Program-made: the position numbers and the translations under genes
Source of the DNA: Strongylocentrotus purpuratus
Lineage: Eukaryota; Echinodermata; Echinoidea; Camarodonta; Strongylocentrotidae
DNA: 64,000 nt
Reading direction: 5' to 3'
NCBI RefSeq assembly: GCF_000002235.5
Contig: NW_022145606.1
Location: 21,044,539 to 21,108,538, forward strand
Shown: positions 58,011-64,000 of the stretch, piece by piece
How positions within the stretch are numbered: position 1 is the stretch's first letter
Layout: each line of letters starts with the position of its first letter
The notes under the pieces: generated by a model
Seen by the model: only the letters and a program-made list of their open reading frames with translations
Database searches by the model: none
What the model was told of the DNA's origin: nothing

Positions 58011-59086
58011 ACTCATACTGTTTTCACACTGGCAATATTTTGCTTAACCCCGTACTATAGGTGGGGTTAAGGGGGGGGGGTCTTAGCCCCACCTATAGTA
58101 CGGGGTTAAGCCTATTCCACTTTTACTCTTTTCACACTGGTTTTGCTTAACCCCGTACTTTGCTTAACCCCGTACTATCCTTAACCCCGGACTATTTTTG
58201 TTGGCTTTTCTCACTGCAATTCCTTAGCCCCGTACTAGCCATGGCCATGGAATTCATTAATTCGCTTCACTGCGTAGTCCCGGACTATTTTTCGTTTCTG
58301 TTCTCATTCATTTGCTTGGCACCGCAATTGCGGAGTTAGCAGGAGTTAGCACCACAATTGCGAGGTTAGCCCTGCTATTTTGCAGGGTTAGTTAACCCCG
58401 TACTATAGGTGGGGTTAGCCCACTTTGGTAAAAACGAGTCTGAACAGAAAGTGGAATAGGCTTAACCCCGGACTATAGGTAGGGCTAAGACCCCCCCCCC
58501 CCCCTTTAACCCCACCTATAGTACAGGTTAAGCAACATTTTGCCAGTGTGAAAAGAAAGTGGAATAAGCTTAACCCCGGACAATAGGTGGGGTTAAGATA
58601 CCCTTTAACCCCACCTATAGTACGGGGTTAAGCAAACTATTGCCAGTGTGAAAACAGTATTTCTGTTCAGACTGGTTTTTACCAAAGTGGGCTAAAGTTG
58701 GCTAACCCCACCTATATAGTACGGGGTTAACTAACCCTGCAAAATAGCAGGGCTAACTCCGCAATTGTGGTGCTAACTCCTGCTAACCCCGCAATTGCGG
58801 TGCTAAGCAAATGAATGAGACCAGAAACGAAAAATAGTCCAGTACTACGCAATGGAGCGTATCGCAGCTGGCCAGATGCGAAGTATGTCCTATCATAACA
58901 TACACGATATCCGGGGTTAACGAAATGCAGTGAGAACAGCGGGAATTTTCTTATTCCGGAATAGGCGCTAGTACGGGACTAAAAACAGCGAGTGTGAAAA
59001 GCCAAAAAAAATAGTCCGGGGTTAAGGATAGTACGGGGCTAAGCAAAGTACGGGGTTAAGCAAAACCAGTGTGAAAAGAGTATCAG
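58010..59086. mobile_element. cluster of interleaved long inverted repeats (MITE-like)
   Basis: The outer ends are CTCATACTGTTTTCACACTGG and its counterpart, complement CTGATACTCTTTTCACACTGG (each quoted as CATACTGTTTTCACACTGG and GATACTCTTTTCACACTGG). Inside, TTAACCCCGTACTATAGG and its complement recur many times. Two pairs of ends can be seen: ATACTGTTTTCACACTGG at 58013 with its complement ending at about 58653, and ACTCTTTTCACACTGG at about 58125 with its complement ending at about 59084. At least two related foldback elements are thus interlocked. No coding sequence. Runs of G or C sit at 58071-58080 and 58492-58505. Confidence 0.7.
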
Positions 59087-59103
59087 GGTACGCCCAAGGG
59101 GGG

Positions 59104-60106
59104 TCTATTCGCTATTCATAGGGACCGCTATTCATAAGGTCCGCTATTCATAAGGACCGCTATTCATAACGTGTAAATTCCTGTACTTCCGGGTCCGCTA
59201 TTCATAATGGCAAAAGAGGGTCACTATTCATAATGAAATAAGGTTCGTTAATCATAAGGACCGCTATTCATAACGTGAGATGAGGGTCGCTATTCATAAT
59301 TCATATTAAGGGTCATTAATCATAAGGACCGCTATTCATAATATGAAATCAGGGTCACTATTCATAATACGACGAGAGGGTCGCTATTCATAATACGAAA
59401 TAAGGTTCATTACTTATAAGGGTCGCTATTCATAACACGGGAAGAGGGTCGCTATTCATAATAGGAAATGAGGGTCGCTATTCATAATAGGAGAAGAGGG
59501 TCGCTATTCATAATAGGAGAAGAGGGTCGCTATTCATAATAGGAGAAGAGGGTCGCTATTCATAATAGGAAATGAGGGTCGCTATTCATAATAGGAGAAG
59601 AGGGTCGCTATTCATAATAGGAAATGAGGGTCGCTATTCATAACAGGAGAAGAGGGTCGCTATTCATAATAGGAAATGAGGGTCGCTATTCATAATAGGA
59701 GAAGAGGGTTGCTATTCATAATAGGAGGAGAGGGTCGCTATTCATAAAAGGAGAAGAGGGTCGCTATTCATAATAGGAGAAGAGGGTCGCTATTCATAAT
59801 ACGAAATGAGGTTCGCTATTCATAATAGGAGAAGAGGGTCGCTATTCATAATAGGAGAAGAGGATCGCTATTCATAATAGGAAATGAGGGTCGCTATTCA
59901 TAATAGGAGAAGAGGGTCACTATTCATAATAGAAGAGGAGGGTCGCTATTCATAATAGGAAAAGAGGGTCGCTATTCATAATAGGAGTAGATGGTCGCTA
60001 TACATAATAGGAGAAGAGGGTCGCTATTCATAATTGGAGAAGAGGGTCGCTATTCATAATATGAAATGAGGGTCGCTATTCATAATAGGAGTAAGGGGTC
60101 GCTATT
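59104..60106 (+). repeat. left arm: 26-bp minisatellite, about 40 units
   Basis: The main unit is AGGGTCGCTATTCATAATAG plus GAGAAG or GAAATG (26 bp; spacing checked between neighbouring units near 59472). Two tail variants (GAGAAG, GAAATG) alternate irregularly. The outer 200 bp use a shorter unit of about 16 bp (CCGCTATTCATAAGGA). The unit length is not a multiple of three, and no open frame runs through. Confidence 0.95.
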
Positions 60107-61185
60107 CATATCATATATTCATTTCTCTTCAAATCCTCTTCTTTCTCTAATAATTTAATGAAACATCAAAGCTTCCACGTTTTGCGCGGGAGGGGGGAAA
60201 CTGAATTCAGACAAGGATTAAGAGTCGAGAATGGAACAACGAATCATCTTCTTTCTCTAATAATTGCATTAAACAATGAAAGGTCAAAACTAACGTTTAC
60301 AAGCTGCCCGAATATGAATTTTTGATATCTTTTCTCGTTTATCTTGGTGATAAATAACACTTTCACAAAAAACATATAATGCTCAAATTTTTGCTCGCTC
60401 GTTTCGCTCACAAGCAGAATTGTGAACTAGAAAATAATCGGGCAAGAGGCTTTAGCCCCCCCCCCCCCTCCCAGATGAAAATGTCAAAAAAATGTATATC
60501 TTAAAAACGGGGAATGTTGATATCGGACAAGAGACGTGAAGTGAGCTTGCACCCCTTTCCAAAAATGTTCCTGCTTCTAGGTACCCGTATCGTGCTTCTA
60601 ATATGACCTTGTCAGTATTGGTATGTTGAGTTGAAAAAACGGTCTGCGCATTTTTCAAATTTCCGTCCCCCCCCCCCCCAATTGGAAAATTCTGGATCCG
60701 CGCCGGGGCGTACTGATGGGGGGGGGGGGGGGGCTCGGGGGATCGGTAGATACTGGGCTTAGGTCCAATTGTCAGGTCCAATTCCGCTCAGTAATTTGTA
60801 GGTCCATAAGCCCTAATAAAAATTACTTTCTACAAAAACATTATTGTCGTATAAACAATTACTAGTTTCTTAAATAGCAAGCTAAAATGGATAATGGGCC
60901 TGCTTGGCGTACTTAATATCTCAGTGGCGTAGCCTGGATAAGATCAGTCGGGGGCAGGGTGATGGGGCAAGATTTCCAACAAGGAGGAAAATTTACAATA
61001 GGATTACATGTGTGTTATGTTTTGCTTTTTTTTCGTCACCACATGAGCTGGGGTTGGCTCTATATAATTATCAAAGATAACAGATAAAATATAGTTACTT
61101 TAAAAAGAGACAACTATTCAGGGCTATATATCGCCCCCCCCCCCTACAGGACCAGGAACGTAGCCGAGGGGGGGGGGGTGGTATT
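60107..61185. other. central part of the foldback element
   Basis: Two copies of TCTTCTTTCTCTAATAATT lie about 110 bp apart (60137 and 60248). C-runs at 60457-60470, 60667-60679 and 61134-61144 and G-runs at 60718-60734 and 61170-61179 are interspersed. No coding region is supported. The short open frame at 60452-60781 crosses homopolymer runs. The blocks GGGGCGTACTGATGGGG and GTGGCGTAGCCTGG look like ends of other inserted repeats. Confidence 0.6.
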
Positions 61186-62634
61186 ATGAATAGCGAACCT
61201 CATTTCGTATCATGAATAGCGACCGTCTACTCCTATTATGAATAGCGACCCTCATTTCTTATTATGAATAGCAACCCTCATTTCGTATTATGAATGGCAA
61301 CCCTCATTTCATATTATGAATAGCGACCCTTATTTCTTATTATGAATAGCGACCCCCTACTCCTATTATGAATAGCGACCCTCTTCTCCTATTATGAATA
61401 GCGACCCTCTTCTTCTATTATGAATAGCGACCCTCATTTCTTATTATGAATAGCGACCCTCTACTCCTATTATGAATAGCGACCCTCTCCTCATATTATG
61501 AATAGCGACCCTCATTTCTTATTATGAATAGCGACCCTCTACTCCTATTATGAATAGCGACCCTCTTCTTCTATTATGAATAGCGATCCTCTTCTCCTAC
61601 TATGAATAGCGACCCTCATTTCTTTTTATGAATAGCGACCCTCTACTCCTATTATGAATAGCGACCCTCTTCTTCTATTATGAATAGCGACCCTCTACTC
61701 CTATTATGAATAGCGACCCTCTTCTTCTATTATGAATAGCGACCCTCTTCTCCTATTATGAATAGCGACCCTCATTTATTTTTATGAATAGCGACCCTCT
61801 ACTCCTATTATGAATAGCGACCCTCTTCTTCTATTATGAATAGCGACCCTCTTCTCCTTTTATGAATAGCGACCCTCTTCTCATATTATGAATAGCGACC
61901 CTCATTTCTTATTATGAATAGCGACCCTCTACTCCTATTATGAATAGCGACCCTCTTCTTCTATTATGAATAGCGATCCTCTTCTCCTATTATGAATAGC
62001 GACCCTCATTTCTTTTTATGAATAGCGACCCTCTACTCCTATTATGAATAGCGACCCTCTTCTTCTATTATGAATAGCGACCCCCTTCTTCTATTATGAA
62101 TAGCGACCCTCATTTCTTATTATGAATAGCGACCCTCTTCTCCTATTATGAATAGCGACCCTCTTCTTCTGTTATGAATAGCGACCCTCTTCTCCTTTTA
62201 TGAATAGCGACCCTCATTTCTTATTATGAATAATGACCCTTATGAATAAAAACCCTTATGAATAACGACCCTCATTTTGCATTATGAATAGCGACCCTCA
62301 TTTTGTATTATGAATAGCGACCCTCATTTCGTATTATGAATAGCGACCCTCTTTCTGTGTTATGAATACCGACCCTTTTGTAATATTATGAATAGGGATC
62401 CTTATGAATAACGACCCCGTTTTCCTATTATGAATAGCGACCCTCTTCTAATATTATGAATACCGACCCTCTTCTTTGATTATGAATAGCGGTCCTTATG
62501 AATAATGACCCTTATGAATAATGACCCTTTTCTCCAATTATGAAAAGCGGACCTTATGAATAGCGGTCCTTATGAATAATGGACCTTATGAATAGCGGAC
62601 CTTATGAATAGCGGTCCTTATGAATAGCGACATT
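61186..62634 (-). repeat. right arm: 26-bp minisatellite, about 55-60 units, inverted
   Basis: The unit is CTATTATGAATAGCGACCCT plus CTTCTC, CTACTC or CATTTC variants, the reverse complement of the left arm. It is longer than the left arm (1.45 versus 1.0 kb). A higher-order pattern of about five units (CATTTC, CTACTC, CTTCTT, CTTCTC) recurs between 61430 and 62100. The outer 250 bp again use shorter units. Confidence 0.95.
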
Positions 62635-62639
62635 GACCC

Positions 62640-62748
62640 GCCCAAGGAAGAGGGGTACGAAACCAGCCCTACCTAGTATGATTATCGGCAATGTGTTCCT
62701 TGCTAACAAGATAGATGAACTAGAAACCCTTACAAGATATATGCATGC
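62640..62748 (+). mobile_element. LINE ORF2 start, part 2 (after the insertions)
   Basis: The frame reads RPRKRGTKPALPSMIIGNVF then LANKIDELETLTRYM. LPSIIxGNVxSLxNKxDEL is the characteristic beginning of the endonuclease domain in CR1/L2/Rex-like LINE ORF2. It directly continues the basic stretch at 57975-58010 and stops at 62748, where a G-rich segment begins. Confidence 0.75.
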
Positions 62749-62749
62749 A

Positions 62750-62822
62750 GGGGCGTACGCAGGAGGGGGGGGGGGGGGGGTGGGGGTTGGGGTTGAACCT
62801 CCCCCCCCCCCCCCCTTTGGTA
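62750..62822. repeat. G-run/C-run palindrome at the TRIM-like 4 breakpoint
   Basis: GGGGCGTACGCAGGAGG, a G-run of about 14, GGTTGGGGTTGAACCT, a C-run of about 15, then TTTGGTATTT. It closely resembles 28127-28165, including the TTGGTATTT edge, and may be the end of a mobile element common to both sites. Confidence 0.6.
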
Positions 62823-63395
62823 TTTTTCTCTCTCTTCATCGTTCTTTTGAATCTTTTCATTGATTTTGTTAATATCGTCGTGAAGTTTTCTATTCTTCTC
62901 ATCAGTCTCCTGGTTGATTTTTGCAGCATCCTCCTTCTCTGTGTCCTTGTCTGTTTGGATCGCCTCATTGATTGCCACATCAACTTCATCTTGCAAAGCT
63001 TGTAGATGGGTGTCGGTGTCTTTTCTACATTTATGAATCTGATCTTCATAAACTCGACAAAGCTTCAATTTGTCCTTCACCTGTTCTTTTAGAGTGATTA
63101 GGATCCGCTTACTTTCCATGATGGCGCGGTATAAACCCTGTTGCACACAAGGTTGCTGATGATATATAAGTGCGCATGAATAACACAGCGCTACACCATG
63201 TGTTTTACAGTACAATTTGATTTCTTCACCATGCTCCTCACAATAAAGATTGGACCCACCCTTTCTTGCTTTTTCGATGCATCCCTCTTTGGAGGCGCAG
63301 TCATCGCAGAGCTTCACGTAGTACGTCACATCTGTAATTGACTGACAGTTCTCTCCTGCACATATGTCTTTTGCGAAGCTGAAGTTCGCCGCCAT
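62823..63395 (-). pseudogene. TRIM-like copy 4, truncated, acceptor damaged
   Basis: Starts MAANFSFAKDICAGENC and keeps the first finger (with the KEKK segment between its cysteines deleted, VTYYVKLCDDC), a B-box2 (CEEHGEEIKLYC..CYSCALIYHQQPC) and about 90 residues of coiled coil up to NDEEREK. It then runs into the G/C palindrome at 62822; the rest of the coiled coil and the propeller are absent. The splice acceptor is altered: at the place where the other three copies have TACAG/GTC (or TMCAG) it has TACGG/GTA. It is therefore probably not spliced or functional. Confidence 0.8.
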
Positions 63396-63413
63396 CCTGA
63401 TCGGAGTATTTAC

Positions 63414-63435
63414 CCGTAGGAAGAACAATTCTGAA

Positions 63436-63491
<56 letters not shown>

Positions 63492-63800
63492 AATAGAGAA
63501 AGAGAGCCGGAGAGAGAAAGATAGATAGAGAGAGAGAGAGAGAGAGGGAGTGGGTAGAAAAGGGGTAGAATAGATAGGGAGAGAAAGACAGAGGGGGAGG
63601 ACGGTAGAAAGGAAGGAGAAGGCAGAAAGGGTGTGAGAAGAAGGAATAAAGGAAGGGCGAGAGAACAAGGGGATGTCAGGAAGGATGGGTAAGCCACGTA
63701 GGGAGGAAGAAAAAGAGGGTGAGAAAAAAGGGAAAAGGGGATTTAAAGAGAGGAAGAGAATACAAAATAAAATACAATGACCTCTATAAGTATCATTTCC
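63414..63800 (-). other. intron end/CT tract of TRIM-like copy 4 and flank to window end
   Basis: (CA)n and a long CT tract on the minus strand (63437-63560), then purine-rich sequence on the plus strand to about 63760, as in the other copies. The last 200 bases hold no feature. Confidence 0.6.
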
Positions 63801-64000
63801 TAACGCCCATTTTCAAAAATACTAGTAATGGATGGTAGTGTATTTCTAAAGGGGGAATCGCTTTGAAATCGATATTGAAGGGTCATATACTGTTTTAACG
63901 TTCATTTAATCGAACACGTCCATGGTTTTGAAACTTGGGGATGAGCATTTGCATCAACAATAATGACCTGCTTATTTAACACAAAGAGCATTAAGAGCAA

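Larger units (their letters stand above)
59100..62639. mobile_element. giant foldback (TU-like) transposon with minisatellite arms
   Basis: Left arm 59104-60106 and right arm about 61186-62634 are tandem arrays of the same sequence in opposite orientation, with a central part of about 1.08 kb. The ends are GGGGTC..TTCGCTATTCATA and the complement of GGTCAAT..TCGCTATTCATA. The element is flanked by the direct repeat CGCCCAAGG (59091-59099 and 62639-62647; 8 or 9 bp depending on where the end is set). Long inverted repeats made of short tandem repeats plus an 8-bp duplication describe the sea-urchin TU elements; Drosophila FB elements are organised alike. No transposase is visible, so it would be non-autonomous. 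It splits a LINE ORF2. Confidence 0.8.
2036..62815. repeat. dispersed poly(G)/poly(C) tracts (summary entry)
   Basis: More than 25 uninterrupted G or C runs of about 9-18 bases are scattered through otherwise AT-rich DNA. Examples: 2036, 11082, 12000, 12660, 19243, 19480, 20270-20300, 21970, 26160, 28130, 30746, 35440, 41708, 43808, 45266, 53619, 55181, 58071, 60718, 62765. Several lie just inside the ends of mobile elements (19211-20323) or at breakpoints. Confidence 0.8.

Noticed and set aside
57781-58047. Secreted or type II membrane protein first exon
   Set aside because: The basic end KPRKKGKRGG and its continuation at 62640 match a LINE ORF2 beginning; the splice donor-like site is probably chance. 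Not excluded completely.
60452-60781. 109-aa Pro/Gly-rich minus-strand frame in the foldback centre
   Set aside because: It depends on reading through several homopolymer C/G runs and has no family features.
59104-62634. Regular 26-bp repeats resembling a CRISPR array
   Set aside because: There are no unique spacers; the units are contiguous, diverge from one another, and lie in animal DNA as arms of a foldback element.

Overview
The window is animal nuclear DNA, AT-rich and repeat-dense. An echinoderm, most likely a sea urchin, is the best guess. The reasons are tandem single-exon rhodopsin-type receptors of the kind expanded in urchins, a RING-less B-box/coiled-coil/propeller (TRIM-like) family, a giant foldback element resembling the TU elements known from Strongylocentrotus, and very frequent poly(G)/poly(C) tracts. 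No housekeeping gene is present to fix the species.

Layout. (1) 1-18 kb: a tandem segmental duplication carrying class A GPCR genes on the minus strand. Two intact 325-aa copies lie at 6423-7400 and 14412-15389, each with a TATA box about 90 bp upstream. The first bases of the window are the promoter of a third copy whose coding part lies off the left edge. Copy B holds a 3.4 kb Helentron-like insertion (2.8-6.2 kb), three histone-type RNA hairpins and a LINE fragment. Copy C holds several small insertions. (2) 18-24 kb: duplicated spacer with a 1.1 kb hAT-type element lying against a LINE, degenerate tandem repeats and a second LINE tail. (3) 24-56 kb: TRIM-like genes on the minus strand (24292-26094 intact, 38.2-39.2 kb broken, 50757-52553 intact). 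They are separated by about eight copies of a spacer cassette; six keep a TATA-like site position and a 5' splice donor at a near-constant distance. I infer that these cassettes supply the promoter and non-coding first exon of the TRIM-like genes, whose coding exon begins with a conserved 3' splice acceptor. (4) 57.8-62.8 kb: the start of a LINE ORF2, split by a cluster of interleaved inverted repeats (58.0-59.1 kb) and by a 3.5 kb foldback element. The arms of the foldback are about 40 and 55-60 copies of a 26-bp repeat in opposite orientation, and it is flanked by an 8-9 bp target duplication. (5) 62.8-63.4 kb: a fourth, truncated TRIM-like copy with a damaged splice acceptor.

Four complete or nearly complete host genes are therefore visible (two receptors, two TRIM-like proteins), plus two TRIM-like relics. 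The rest is mobile-element and duplication debris, whose nested order can be read from paralogous empty sites inside the window. I saw no tRNA or rRNA gene likely to be functional.
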